64,000 nt of DNA from Acinetobacter haemolyticus CIP 64.3 = MTCC 9819 (GCF_000369065.1 NZ_KB849800.1:239718-303717); one strand, 5' to 3'. Positions 42,402-50,748 are shown, numbered from the stretch's first letter. Notes: generated by a model not told the origin, from the letters alone. Program-made: numbers and translations.

Positions 42402-43634
42402 ATGGAAAAAGTATTTGGACAGTCGGGCAGTGCAAAATTAACCTTATTGCTCTGTTTTGCAATCGCAATTTTTGAAGGTTTTGACCTTCAATCGATGGGT
42501 GTCGCCGCACCACGTATGCGGGCTGAATTTATGTTAGACAATGCTCAGATGGCTTGGGCATTTAGTGCTGCAATTCTTGGAACGCTTCCAGGTGCGATTT
42601 TGGGTGGGCGATTAGCAGATATTGTGGGTAGGAAAAAGATTCTTATTTTGAGTATTTTATTATTTGGAATTATGTCGTTACTCACAGCTTTTGCGGCTGA
42701 TTATAACTTACTGTTGTTGATTCGCTTTTTAACTGGTTTGGGAATGGGTGGTGCGTTACCTATTATGATTACCATGGCATCTGAGGCTGTGTCAGATCAA
42801 TATAAGGGAACAGCAGTCAGTGTGATGTATAGTGGTATTCCGTTTGGAGGTTTGCTCACTTCGGTTGTGGCAATGTTATTGGCAGGGGATAGTGAATGGC
42901 GGCATATTTTTTATATTGGCGGCATTGCTCCCATTTTATTGATTCCTTTAATTATTAAATATTTGCCAGAATCAAGTGATTATTTAAAGCGTAAAACACA
43001 ACATCAAACAGCCATTCCATTTTTTGAGGTTTTATTTGCAAAAGAACGTCGTATGTCTACGATCCAAATTTGGATCAGTTTCTTTTGTACACTCGTCGTT
43101 TTGTATTTCTTGTTGAACTGGTTGCCATTGTTGATGGGCGCGCAAGGTTTGTCAAAATTCGAAGCCAATTATGTTCAAATGGGTTATAACATCGGCGGAA
43201 TTTTTGGATCGATCTTAATGGGCATGATGCTCGATAAGCTACGTATGAGCTTTGTGATTAAATTAATTTATACTGGCATATTACTGTCATTATGCTGTTT
43301 ATCTATTTCTCCAACAGTTGCTTTACTTGTCCTTTCAGCAGTGGGGTGTGGTCTATTCATTGTCGGTGGGCAGTCTGCCTTATATGGTCTTGCTGCGATG
43401 TATTATCCAACTGAAATGCGTGGTACTGGTGTTGGTTCAGCAGTTGCAATCGGTCGGATAGGTTCATTTGCAGGACCTTTGATGGCAGGCTTCCTATTAT
43501 CACTTGGTCAAAGTTCAACAATCGTGATTGGTGCAAGTATCCCCGTTATTCTTATTGCTGCGATTTCTGCTTTGTTGCTTGTCAAAAAGCCTAAACAGCC
43601 TGTACATTTAGTACAAAGCACAAGTGCTCAGTAA
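42402..43634 (+). CDS. hcaK: Hydroxycinnamate transporter HcaK (MFS, aromatic acid/H+ symporter family)
   Basis: This inner-membrane transporter has 410 residues from the ATG at 42402, which has AGGA seven bases upstream. The frame opens at a GTG at 42339, but that would leave almost no leader after the operator at 42315-42332. Twelve hydrophobic segments are visible. The family motif GGRLADIVGRKKILILS is near residue 70, and the first segment carries FEGFDLQSMGVAAP, where the acidic residue is conserved in PcaK-like aromatic acid symporters. It is divergent from hcaA and ends in a strong terminator. Confidence 0.92.
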   Translation: MEKVFGQSGSAKLTLLLCFAIAIFEGFDLQSMGVAAPRMRAEFMLDNAQMAWAFSAAILGTLPGAILGGRLADIVGRKKILILSILLFGIMSLLTAFAADYNLLLLIRFLTGLGMGGALPIMITMASEAVSDQYKGTAVSVMYSGIPFGGLLTSVVAMLLAGDSEWRHIFYIGGIAPILLIPLIIKYLPESSDYLKRKTQHQTAIPFFEVLFAKERRMSTIQIWISFFCTLVVLYFLLNWLPLLMGAQGLSKFEANYVQMGYNIGGIFGSILMGMMLDKLRMSFVIKLIYTGILLSLCCLSISPTVALLVLSAVGCGLFIVGGQSALYGLAAMYYPTEMRGTGVGSAVAIGRIGSFAGPLMAGFLLSLGQSSTIVIGASIPVILIAAISALLLVKKPKQPVHLVQSTSAQ

Positions 43635-43648
43635 GTTGCAACTTTAGT

Positions 43649-43684
43649 AAAGTATGGAGCAGTAGCTTCATACTTTTTGTTTTT
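43649..43684 (+). terminator. Terminator after hcaK
   Basis: AAAGTATGGAGC (43649-43660) and GCTTCATACTTT (43665-43676) pair with one G-T around an AGTA loop, followed by a long T run. hcaR is then either read through or has its own promoter in the 20 bp that remain, which favours read-through. Confidence 0.85.
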
Positions 43685-43704
43685 TTTATGATGAATGATG
43701 ATTT

Positions 43705-44163
43705 ATGGCACGTTCAAATATAGTTCCAACAACAATTCAAGATGAACCTAGACTAAGTTATATGATCGCCCGTGTTGATCGTATTATTAGTAAACATTTA
43801 ACAGAGCAATTAAAACCATTGGACATTAGCCTGCCACAGTTTACAGCATTATCTGTGTTGGCATCTAAGCGTAATTTATCTAATGCTAAACTTGCTGAAC
43901 GCTCCTTTATTAAACCCCAATCAGCAAATAAAATTCTTCAGGATTTATTTAGTAATGGATGGATTGAAAAAACGCCAGATCCGACTCATGGGCGTCGTAT
44001 TTTGGTGACACTGACTGATCAGGGGCTAAATAAGTTACATGAGTGCAATATTGTGGTTGAAAAAATCGAAGAGCAAATGCTGCAAGGTATCGATATAAAC
44101 TTGGCTTATTTGATTCGAAATAACTTAGAACAGATGGTAAGTAATTTAAAAATGGATGAATAA
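43705..44163 (+). CDS. hcaR: MarR-family repressor HcaR
   Basis: This 152-residue winged-helix regulator has the MarR layout: dimerisation helix, then FTALSVLASKRNLSNAKLAERSFIKPQSANKILQDLFSNGWIEK (residues about 50-93) as the DNA-binding helices, and the wing PDPTHGRRILVTLT. In ADP1 HcaR represses hca and is released by hydroxycinnamoyl-CoA thioesters rather than the free acids. It follows hcaK by 70 bp. Its stop codon is five bases from the left end of the insertion sequence, so the coding region is intact but anything downstream was cut off. Confidence 0.92.
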   Translation: MARSNIVPTTIQDEPRLSYMIARVDRIISKHLTEQLKPLDISLPQFTALSVLASKRNLSNAKLAERSFIKPQSANKILQDLFSNGWIEKTPDPTHGRRILVTLTDQGLNKLHECNIVVEKIEEQMLQGIDINLAYLIRNNLEQMVSNLKMDE

Positions 44164-44168
44164 ACAAC

Positions 44169-44194
44169 GGCAGAGTAAAACTTGAAGTGCGACA
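44169..44194 (+). repeat. Left terminal inverted repeat of the IS30 element
   Basis: It pairs with 45230-45255; the shared GTGCGACA at its inner end is perfect and the outer GGC matches. Preceded by the target duplication AAC. Confidence 0.8.
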
Positions 44195-44222
44195 TAAACC
44201 ACCTAATTAATTTAAAGGGTTT

Positions 44223-45248
44223 ATGGAGTATATAAAATTGTCATACCATCATCTTAACTTTGAAGATCGTACTGCATTAATGCTTGAGTCAAGAAAAGAA
44301 GGCTTTTCAGCCAGAAAATTTGCTGAACTCATTAAAAGACATCCTAGTACGATCTATCGTGAGCTTAAAAGAAATAGCATCAATGACGTTTATCAAGCTC
44401 AATATGCTTCTGATAACACCTTCGCTAGACGTAGACGTGGTCACAGAAAACTCAAAATCGATTCAATCCTCTGGAAATTTATTGTTGAAGCGATCCGTTG
44501 TTTATGGTCTCCTCAGCAAATAGCAAAGCGTTTAAAGACATTTCCTGATTTGGATCAAACAATGAATGTAAGCCATACAACGATTTATTCAACGATACGA
44601 GCATTACCAAAGGGTGAGTTGAAAAAAGACTTATTATCCTGTCTGCGTCATGAAAATAAAAAGCGAAAAGCTAACGGTGAACCTAAAAAAGATTCTATAT
44701 TACAGGATATTAAAACTATTCATGAGCGCCCAGCCGAAGTTCAAGAAAGAAAAATACCGGGTCATTGGGAAGCTGATTTAATTAAAGGTAAAGACAATAA
44801 AAGTTCGATAGCAACACTTATTGAACGAAATACACGGCTCTGTATCTTGGCAACATTACCTGATGCAAAGGCAGAATCAGTGCGCAAGGCTTTAACTGAA
44901 GCTCTGAAATATTTACCTGCAGAACTGCGTAAAACGTTGACCTATGACCGTGGACGCGAGATGGCAGAACATAAAATACTTGAAGAAGATTTAGGCATAG
45001 ATGTATATTTCTGTGACCCACATTCACCCTGGCAAAAAGGCACATGCGAAAATATGAATGGTTTAATTAGGCAATATTTACCTAAAGGGATTGATTTAAA
45101 TCAGGCAGATCAGCATTATTTAAATCAAGTTGCCATGTCACTGAATACTCGTCCTAGAAAAGCGTTAGATTGGCTTACACCATTAGAGAAATTTGCTCAG
45201 CTTGTTGATTATCATAAGACTTTTCAAACTGTCGCACCTCATGTTTGA
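44223..45248 (+). CDS. IS30-family transposase
   Basis: This DDE transposase has 341 residues. The N-terminal helix-turn-helix (FSARKFAELIKRHPSTIYRELKRN, residues 29-52) is typical of IS30. The catalytic acidic residues are the Asp in GHWEADLIKGK near residue 185, the Asp in LTYDRGREMA near residue 243 and the Glu in WQKGTCENMNGLIR near residue 278. The frame is complete, and its stop codon lies inside the right inverted repeat, so the element looks capable of transposition. Confidence 0.93.
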   Translation: MEYIKLSYHHLNFEDRTALMLESRKEGFSARKFAELIKRHPSTIYRELKRNSINDVYQAQYASDNTFARRRRGHRKLKIDSILWKFIVEAIRCLWSPQQIAKRLKTFPDLDQTMNVSHTTIYSTIRALPKGELKKDLLSCLRHENKKRKANGEPKKDSILQDIKTIHERPAEVQERKIPGHWEADLIKGKDNKSSIATLIERNTRLCILATLPDAKAESVRKALTEALKYLPAELRKTLTYDRGREMAEHKILEEDLGIDVYFCDPHSPWQKGTCENMNGLIRQYLPKGIDLNQADQHYLNQVAMSLNTRPRKALDWLTPLEKFAQLVDYHKTFQTVAPHV

Positions 45249-45255
45249 ATTCGCC
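45230..45255 (-). repeat. Right terminal inverted repeat of the IS30 element
   Basis: It begins with TGTCGCACCTCATGTTTGA and ends GCC. It contains TTGAAT at 45245-45250, the outward -35 that ISAba125 supplies to genes beside it in other contexts. Followed by AAC. Confidence 0.8.
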
Positions 45256-45403
45256 AACTTATGATTTGAGTAACTTTAAAACTGCATTGCAAGAACAGTT
45301 ACACATCCCATACCCGGTGTATACATACCCTACAATTTATACCGCTTTCGGCTATGGGAAAATAATTGTAATTGTTTGCTTTTTTATTATTTGGGTGTTG
45401 GTT

Positions 45404-45811
45404 GTGAAGTATATTTTTTTATCAAGTATTTTGTTTTTTGGACTTGTCGGCTGTACTTCGATTACGACAATGTCATCTGAGCAATTTAATCAACTTAGCA
45501 CGACACAACTTCCATTTTCTGGCAATTGGTCAGGGCAAGTCGGAGAAGCATCCGCGGTACTACATTTAAATCGTCAAGGCTATGGAAAACTTTGTATTGA
45601 TAATAGCAAAGAAGTCATGTCGTACCGAGTAAAATTAGTGAATGACGTGCTTTATAGCGATCAAGGTCTAAAGTTTAACGTAAAATCGATCAATGCATCA
45701 CAAGCCAATCTGCATATGCGTATGCTCGGATTGGGTGTAACATTTGAATTAAATAAAGATGATCCATTAAACAATGTAACGTCTAATTGTAAAACGTTTA
45801 TAAATTCCTAA
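45404..45811 (+). CDS. Small lipoprotein of unknown function
   Basis: With the GTG at 45404 as start the product has 135 residues and a perfect lipoprotein signal (KYIFLSSILFFGLVGC, lipobox LVGC). The open frame runs back to 45245 at the edge of the insertion sequence, but those upstream residues are odd (repeated Tyr-Pro-Thr) and probably untranslated. The mature part, SGNWSGQVGEASAVLHLNRQGYGKLC, suggests a small beta-rich envelope protein with two Cys. I do not recognise the family. The insertion sequence lies 149 bp upstream and may have separated it from its promoter or from hcaR. Confidence 0.7.
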   Translation: MKYIFLSSILFFGLVGCTSITTMSSEQFNQLSTTQLPFSGNWSGQVGEASAVLHLNRQGYGKLCIDNSKEVMSYRVKLVNDVLYSDQGLKFNVKSINASQANLHMRMLGLGVTFELNKDDPLNNVTSNCKTFINS

Positions 45812-45886
45812 ATGATTTAGTGTCTATTCATCTAATCTGTCAAAATCTAAAATCATTTAACCTTTGCTGCCAATAAAGAGTTATTT

Positions 45887-46504
45887 ATGTTATCAGCGCA
45901 CGTTCATGCATTTGCTTTATTTTTCTCATTGCTAAATCCTTTCCTAATGAGTGTTTATATGGTGGGGATGATTCGCAATACCGATGCTAAGATATTTAAC
46001 AAGGCCTTGATTCAGGGTAGTTTTATTGCTTTAGCTGTATTTATATTGTTTGCTTGGGGTGGGGAAAGTATTTTTAGTCGTTATTTGAATGTGCGTTTTG
46101 AATCATTCCAAATCTTTGGTGGTTTAATCTTTTTGGTCATTGGCTATCGTTATGTATTCCAAGGTGCGGAAACAATTGGTGAAATGCGCGGTGCGCCCGA
46201 ACATCTTGCTGGAACTATTGCGATGCCATTTATGATTGGCCCAGGAACGATTAGTGCTGCTGTTGTTACAGGGGTTACTGTGCCTTTTATTAGCGCGGTT
46301 GCTGTGATTACACTCACTTTATTTTTGACCTGTAGTATTTTGATTTTAATGAAATATGGGCATGATCATTTACGATATAAACATGCCAAATACATCGACC
46401 GCTATTTTGATATTGTTGGTCGTTTATCTGCATTGCTGATTGGTACGATTGCGGTAGATATGATTGTCAATGGAGTAACAGGTCTTATCCAATCAACACA
46501 ATAA
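45887..46504 (+). CDS. marC: MarC-family inner-membrane protein
   Basis: The 205-residue product has six hydrophobic segments and the MarC-type motifs FFSLLNPFLMSVYMVGM near residue 11 and IAMPFMIGPGTISAAVVTG near residue 110, where the two NP/GP elements form the family's inverted repeat. MarC proteins were once linked to multiple antibiotic resistance but this was not upheld; the transported substrate is unknown. It is a single gene with its own terminator at 46546. The gene symbol is by family and not exact orthology. Confidence 0.85.
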   Translation: MLSAHVHAFALFFSLLNPFLMSVYMVGMIRNTDAKIFNKALIQGSFIALAVFILFAWGGESIFSRYLNVRFESFQIFGGLIFLVIGYRYVFQGAETIGEMRGAPEHLAGTIAMPFMIGPGTISAAVVTGVTVPFISAVAVITLTLFLTCSILILMKYGHDHLRYKHAKYIDRYFDIVGRLSALLIGTIAVDMIVNGVTGLIQSTQ

Positions 46505-46545
46505 AAAAAATAGATAATTGAAACATCGATTTTAGGGATTAAATT

Positions 46546-46580
46546 GAGAGGCTAAATCAATGAAATTTAGTCTCTCTTTC
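46546..46580 (+). terminator. Terminator after marC
   Basis: GAGAGGCTAAAT (46546-46557) and ATTTAGTCTCTC (46565-46576) pair over 12 bp with one mismatch around a short loop, followed by T-rich sequence. Confidence 0.8.
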
Positions 46581-46640
46581 TACTAATTATGGCGCATAAT
46601 ATTCAATAAGAAAGAACGCTTTTTTTGTGAGTCCTTGTCT

Positions 46641-47156
46641 ATGAATCCATTAGACCAAATGAATCAAATTCCTGATGATCAATCAGAGCTCACGATGTCA
46701 GTACTGATGACACCTGACATGGCCAACTTTTCAGGCAATGTTCATGGTGGTGCGATTCTAAAGTTGTTGGATCAAGTGGCGTATGCATGTGCCAGTCGTT
46801 ATTCAGGAAGTTATGTTGTTACGCTGTCAGTAGATAAAGTAAATTTCAAAGAACCTATTTATGTGGGTGAGTTGGTCACATTCTTAGCAAGTATCAACCA
46901 TGTAGGACGTACCTCAATGGAGGTCGGGATCCGAGTGGAAGCACAAAATATTCAAGATCGTACGATACGACACACCAATACTTGCTATTTCACAATGGTT
47001 GCGGTCGATGAGGAGCGTAAACCGAAACAAGTTCCGCCTTTAAACTTAAACACAGACTGGAAACGTTGCCGTTTTGAGGCCGCTGAACAACGCAAAGAAA
47101 TGCGTTTACAAGAGGTGCATCAGCCTTCATGTAGTATTTTTAAGTCCTCTTCTTAA
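46641..47156 (+). CDS. Acyl-CoA thioesterase, YciA/BFIT hotdog type
   Basis: This cytoplasmic thioesterase has 171 residues from the ATG at 46641 (a TTG two codons earlier is in frame). The hotdog signature NFSGNVHGGAILKLLDQVAYACASR is at about residues 28-52, and VDKVNFKEPIYVGELVTFLASINHVGRTSMEVGI follows. This group hydrolyses short- to long-chain acyl-CoA and helps balance the CoA pool. It is transcribed alone and ends in a strong terminator. Confidence 0.9.
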   Translation: MNPLDQMNQIPDDQSELTMSVLMTPDMANFSGNVHGGAILKLLDQVAYACASRYSGSYVVTLSVDKVNFKEPIYVGELVTFLASINHVGRTSMEVGIRVEAQNIQDRTIRHTNTCYFTMVAVDEERKPKQVPPLNLNTDWKRCRFEAAEQRKEMRLQEVHQPSCSIFKSSS

Positions 47157-47172
47157 AAATGATATCTATAAA

Positions 47173-47207
47173 AAAGATCGAACCGCAGCATGGTTCGATC
47201 TTTTTTT
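47173..47207 (+). terminator. Strong terminator after the thioesterase gene
   Basis: AAAGATCGAACC and GGTTCGATCTTT are perfectly complementary around GCAGCAT and followed by a T run. Confidence 0.9.
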
Positions 47208-47280
47208 GTTTATTATGAAATAGGGGCAAATCATAATAAACCGATTTAAAAGCAGAGGTAAGTTTTAAATCTATGTCGTA

Positions 47281-47469
47281 TTAGTTTGCAACTGGTGCTG
47301 ATGCTGGAGCAGCTTCACTTGATGCATCAGTAGCTGGTTGTTCTTGAGTAGAAACAACAACACGCTCGTCAGTCTGAGCTTCAGTTTGCACTTCATCAGC
47401 AGTTGCAGCGAAAGTTGTAGCCGCAGCAAGTGTAAGTGTTGTCGCAAGAAGAGTTTTGATAAGTTTCAT
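47281..47469 (-). CDS. Small exported Ala/Glu/Thr-rich protein
   Basis: From the ATG at 47469 the product has 62 residues. GGATG lies seven bases before it, and the frame is open nine codons further. MKLIKTLLATTLTLAAATTFA is a clear signal peptide with an AFA-A cleavage site. The mature part of about 40 residues is low-complexity, acidic and without Cys or aromatic residues (ADEVQTEAQTDERVVVSTQEQP). It is probably disordered in the periplasm. I do not recognise it. It stands alone with a 470-bp gene-free region upstream. Confidence 0.65.
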   Translation of the reverse strand: MKLIKTLLATTLTLAAATTFAATADEVQTEAQTDERVVVSTQEQPATDASSEAAPASAPVAN

Positions 47470-47939
47470 TGTTGGCATCCTTAATTTCAGTTTCAATAAA
47501 AACAGCCTAAATTTGTAGATTAACCACGAATCTAGACATGTGCTCCATGCTATGTGCCAAAGTTAATTGCGGCAATGTTCTTAACAATCTATTACGTTGA
47601 TCTTAACAATTCGCAAAGTTACTCATGTTTATGTACTTACTCTGTAAACCCTGAGCAAAGAATTCAGAATTAAAATGTATGGAAATATGTATTTTTGGAT
47701 AAAAAATAAACTAATTATTTACGCAGATTAAACATTTAATAAGAGTTGATAAGATTAACTTAATTGGATAATTCATTTATATTTTAATTTTAAATATGGA
47801 TATTAGATCATTAATGTGATTTATATCACTTTATGCTTTGTTAATGTGGTTATTTTAAAGTTTGTAATTTTGAGAGGAAAATTTTATTTCTACAATTTTC
47901 CGCATTACAATTCCTTAAATTCTTATTCTTGAGTATGTC
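47470..47939. other. Gene-free AT-rich region
   Basis: These 470 bp lie between the divergent small exported protein gene and the G3E GTPase gene. They are strongly AT-rich (47680-47900 especially) and show no open frame of interest. They should contain both promoters; no Zur-like palindrome was found by eye before the GTPase gene. Confidence 0.5.
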
Positions 47940-48956
47940 GTGAAAATTATTGCTCGCAAAGCAGTTCCAACTCATATTATTTCTGGTTTTTTAGGGGCGG
48001 GTAAAACCACGCTATTGCAGCATTTATTGACCCAAAAACCGAAAAATGAGGTTTGGGCAATTCTCATGAATGAATTTGGGCAAATCGGTGTTGATCAACA
48101 ACTGATCACACAGCAGTCAGGTTATGCAGTCAAGGAATTATTAGGTGGCTGCTTGTGTTGCAGTAGTCAGTTGCCTATGCAGATCACGTTATCTCGATTA
48201 CTGAGTGAAAGTAAACCAGATCGACTGTTTATTGAACCAACTGGGTTGGGGCATCCAGCGCAACTTTTGGAACAGCTGACTGAACCACATTGGCACAGTA
48301 GCTTGGATATGCGTGCATTGGTGGTCGTGGTTGATGGTAGCCGTTTACATGACAAACCATGGGTGCAACAGCATCTTTATACCGATCAATTAAAGGCTGC
48401 ACAAGTCGTCGTAATTTCGCACAAAGACAGTATGAATGATGATGATCAGCAAGCCTATATTCAATTAAAACAAGAATATCAAACTTATGTGCAGTCTTGG
48501 ATTGAAGCTGAAAATGGGCAAGTTCCACTTTTACAGCTTGATTTACCTTTAGTGCCAGTGCAACGCAAAGTTCAGCCGTTACTGCGTCAGCAAATGACTC
48601 AGCAAAATGAGAGCGAGACGCAAGAAATCAAACAGCTCCCTTATCATTATGTTGAAACAGCTCAAGGCTATACCGTAGCTGGATGGAAATTTCCGAAACG
48701 ATGGCAATTCAAGTTTTATGATGTCTTAGATCTATTATGTACACAACAGGATTGGATTCGGATCAAAGCAATCTTTTATACCGATCAGGGCTGGAAAAGT
48801 TTTAATTTTAATCCTGAGCAATTCAATTATAAATCTACAGAAGAAAGTATTGATAATCGAATCGAAGTAATTATTCAGGATTCAGTTCAACATGATTGGT
48901 TATTATTTGAAACGCAGTTGTTGGCTTGTCGCGTAGATGGCTTAGAATCAATATGA
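47940..48956 (+). CDS. G3E-family GTPase (COG0523, CobW/ZigA-like)
   Basis: The product has 338 residues with a GTG start at 47940. The P-loop SGFLGAGKTTLLQHLL is at residues 15-30, the metal-binding GGCLCC (CxCC) near residue 69, and the Walker B-like LFIEPTGLGHP near residue 98. The guanine-specificity motif NKxD is replaced by SHKD near residue 159. The CobW C-terminal domain follows from about residue 235. These proteins are metallochaperones for zinc or cobalt; in Acinetobacter ZigA is one, induced by zinc shortage. Whether this is ZigA itself cannot be told. Confidence 0.88.
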   Translation: MKIIARKAVPTHIISGFLGAGKTTLLQHLLTQKPKNEVWAILMNEFGQIGVDQQLITQQSGYAVKELLGGCLCCSSQLPMQITLSRLLSESKPDRLFIEPTGLGHPAQLLEQLTEPHWHSSLDMRALVVVVDGSRLHDKPWVQQHLYTDQLKAAQVVVISHKDSMNDDDQQAYIQLKQEYQTYVQSWIEAENGQVPLLQLDLPLVPVQRKVQPLLRQQMTQQNESETQEIKQLPYHYVETAQGYTVAGWKFPKRWQFKFYDVLDLLCTQQDWIRIKAIFYTDQGWKSFNFNPEQFNYKSTEESIDNRIEVIIQDSVQHDWLLFETQLLACRVDGLESI

Positions 48957-49016
48957 ATCTCCGCATTTATTGAGCAAAATAGAGTATGCTTAGCGCCAAA
49001 TTTGAGGACATGATTC

Positions 49017-49547
49017 ATGGCGCTAAAAGCAACGATATATAAGGCAGATCTTAATATTGCCAATATGGATGATCACATTTACGCGGATTATCAATTAACA
49101 CTTGCTCAACATCCTTCAGAAACCATTGAACGTTTAATGGTTCGTATTCTGGCTTATGCTCGTTATGCTGATGAGCAATTAGAATTCACCAAAGATCTAT
49201 TTGAAACAGATGAGCCAGCCTTATGGCAGAAGGATTTAACGGGTTTATTAGAAAAATGGATTGAAGTGGGTTGTCCCTCTGAAGATAAAGTGAAAAAGGC
49301 AAGTGCACGATGCAAACGTGTTGCGATTGTTACCTACGGAAGTCAAGCGCAAGATTGGTGGCAAAAAAACACTAAAATCAAAACATTGAACAATGTTGAA
49401 GTTTGGCAATTGGCAGCACCAACCAGCGAAGCATTGGAACAATTGTGTGAACGAACGATGCAATTACAACTCAATATCATGGATGGGGAGTGGACTTTGT
49501 TAAGTGACAAAGGACAGATCGATATCCAATGGCAACAGTTACAATAA
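49017..49547 (+). CDS. yaeQ: YaeQ family protein
   Basis: This 176-residue cytoplasmic protein begins MALKATIYKADLNIANMDDHIYADYQLTLAQHPSE, the usual YaeQ opening, and keeps RLMVRILAYARYA and PSEDKVKKASARCKRVAIVTYG. YaeQ has a PD-(D/E)xK nuclease-like fold and was once reported to compensate for RfaH loss in haemolysin transcription; its real role is unknown. It follows the GTPase gene by 60 bp and may share its transcript. Confidence 0.9.
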   Translation: MALKATIYKADLNIANMDDHIYADYQLTLAQHPSETIERLMVRILAYARYADEQLEFTKDLFETDEPALWQKDLTGLLEKWIEVGCPSEDKVKKASARCKRVAIVTYGSQAQDWWQKNTKIKTLNNVEVWQLAAPTSEALEQLCERTMQLQLNIMDGEWTLLSDKGQIDIQWQQLQ

Positions 49548-49583
49548 TCTTCGATAGTATCTATTTCGTTTGGAGAGATAAAA

Positions 49584-49925
49584 ATGAGTGCAGAATTACA
49601 AATTATTGATTTGAAAGTTGGTGAAGGTAAAGAAGCTGTCAAAGGGGCATTAATTACCACACACTACACTGGATGGTTGGAAGATGGAACACAGTTTGAT
49701 TCCTCACTTGATCGTGGAAATTACTTTGAAACAGTGATCGGCACAGGACGTGTAATCAAAGGCTGGGATCAAGGGATTATGGGAATGCGGGTCGGTGGAA
49801 AACGTAAATTGATCGTACCTGCACATCTTGCGTATGGTGAGCGTAAGATGGGAAAAATTATTCCTGCCAATTCAAATCTAATTTTAGAAATTGAGCTTTT
49901 TGATGTGAAAACTCGCGACGAATAG
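49584..49925 (+). CDS. FKBP-type peptidyl-prolyl cis-trans isomerase
   Basis: This is a minimal FKBP domain of 113 residues with no signal peptide, so it should be cytoplasmic. All core residues are visible: HYTGWLEDGTQFDSS at 29-43, the FKBP loop VIGTGRVIKGWDQGIMGMRVGGKRKL at about 53-78, and PAHLAYGERKMG with the binding Tyr. The terminal LILEIELFDV closes the sheet. It catalyses proline isomerisation in protein folding. It lies 36 bp after yaeQ. A stem-loop (ACGTGATTTAG / CTAAATCACGT, 49950-49984) follows. Confidence 0.92.
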   Translation: MSAELQIIDLKVGEGKEAVKGALITTHYTGWLEDGTQFDSSLDRGNYFETVIGTGRVIKGWDQGIMGMRVGGKRKLIVPAHLAYGERKMGKIIPANSNLILEIELFDVKTRDE

Positions 49926-50220
49926 CTTGTCTGATCGTTGATCGACATTACGTGATTTAGTTTCATGATGATTCTAAATCACGTTAAAAATCATAAATAT
50001 AAGTTTAAAAAGCGATACCGATTATTTTTATACAAGATTATGATTTTACATAATTTTTCATTTATCTGATTTTTATCACAGCCTAAGAAAAAAAGATTGA
50101 TTCTATAAAATTGGCTATATATCTTTGAGATTAAAGAGCAAATTTTTTAAATGATAATAACTTGCCTAAAATCAACAGTTCTGGTCTTTCAAAAAAATTG
50201 CTCATAAAGTTGTAATCAAC
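49926..50220. other. Gap with a stem-loop, no gene
   Basis: A perfect 11-bp stem at 49950-49960 / 49974-49984 probably ends the FKBP transcript, although no T run follows. The remaining 230 bp are very AT-rich and show nothing else recognisable. Confidence 0.6.
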
Positions 50221-50709
50221 GTGTGGTCCACAAACGCTGAAGGCAATTTAGATTATAAAAATGCGGTATTAAGCCAACAAGTCATAAAAAATTTTGAATG
50301 GGTAGAACAATATATGAATGATTATTTGGATATCACGGCATCTGAGCTATTGAGAGAATTACATCACTTCTTCTTGATTGATACTTATGATGGTGCTGAA
50401 ACAGGTTTTTGGGTGAATGAAAAAGCATTAATTGATAAACATTATTGGCTTGATGGTGAGCATAAAGTTGAAATTGTCAGAGAACAAAGTGCAACCCATT
50501 TACATGCCCAACATAGTTATCGAATTACTTTATTGAATCAGGATGAAGGCGATGTTGTTTTATTAAATTATGATGGGGTAAACAAAAAGGTACTTACTTT
50601 TCGGCGCGGGGAGTGGGTAAATCGCATGTATAAATATTTTTATCAAAAAGAACGCCATTATTTACAACAGCTTGCTGAGCATCCCAATTTTCAAGTGATT
50701 GATTATTAA
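50221..50709 (+). CDS. Conserved hypothetical protein
   Basis: The product has 162 residues if the GTG at 50221 is used; an ATG at 50314 would give 131 residues and neither has a strong ribosome-binding site. It is hydrophilic, with many Tyr, His and Trp, and shows no signal peptide, membrane segment or known motif. LLNQDEGDVVLLNYDGVNKKVLTFRRGEWVNRMYKYF suggests an alpha/beta domain. I do not recognise the family. It is transcribed towards the convergent tRNA-Leu gene and shares its terminator region. Confidence 0.6.
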   Translation: MWSTNAEGNLDYKNAVLSQQVIKNFEWVEQYMNDYLDITASELLRELHHFFLIDTYDGAETGFWVNEKALIDKHYWLDGEHKVEIVREQSATHLHAQHSYRITLLNQDEGDVVLLNYDGVNKKVLTFRRGEWVNRMYKYFYQKERHYLQQLAEHPNFQVIDY

Positions 50710-50720
50710 ATTTTAGACAT

Positions 50721-50748
50721 AAAAAAACCAGCTTACGCTGGGATTTTT
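50721..50748 (-). terminator. Terminator of the first tRNA-Leu gene
   Basis: CCAGC-TTAC-GCTGG with a T run on the minus strand. The same hairpin recurs after the second tRNA-Leu gene. Confidence 0.8.

Larger units (their letters stand above)
44169..45255 (+). mobile_element. Intact IS30-family insertion sequence, ISAba125-like
   Basis: The element is 1,087 bp with imperfect 26-bp inverted repeats at 44169-44194 and 45230-45255. The best-matched part is AAAC(T/A)TGA(A/G)GTGCGACA. The 3-bp target duplication AAC stands on both sides (44166-44168 and 45256-45258), the size expected for IS30 elements. Length and right end agree with what I remember of ISAba125. It holds one transposase gene. The insertion is 5 bp after the hcaR stop and is probably recent, since ends and duplication are intact. 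Confidence 0.88.

Noticed and set aside
45245..45276. Hybrid promoter formed by the right end of the insertion sequence
   Set aside because: TTGAAT is present, but no good -10 stands 16-18 bp away: TATGAT is only 9 bp on and TAACTT is 20 bp on. Outward transcription is possible but not supported.
45245..45403. N-terminal extension of the lipoprotein from the TTG at 45245
   Set aside because: It would place an exact lipoprotein signal in mid-protein and would start inside the inverted repeat of the insertion sequence.
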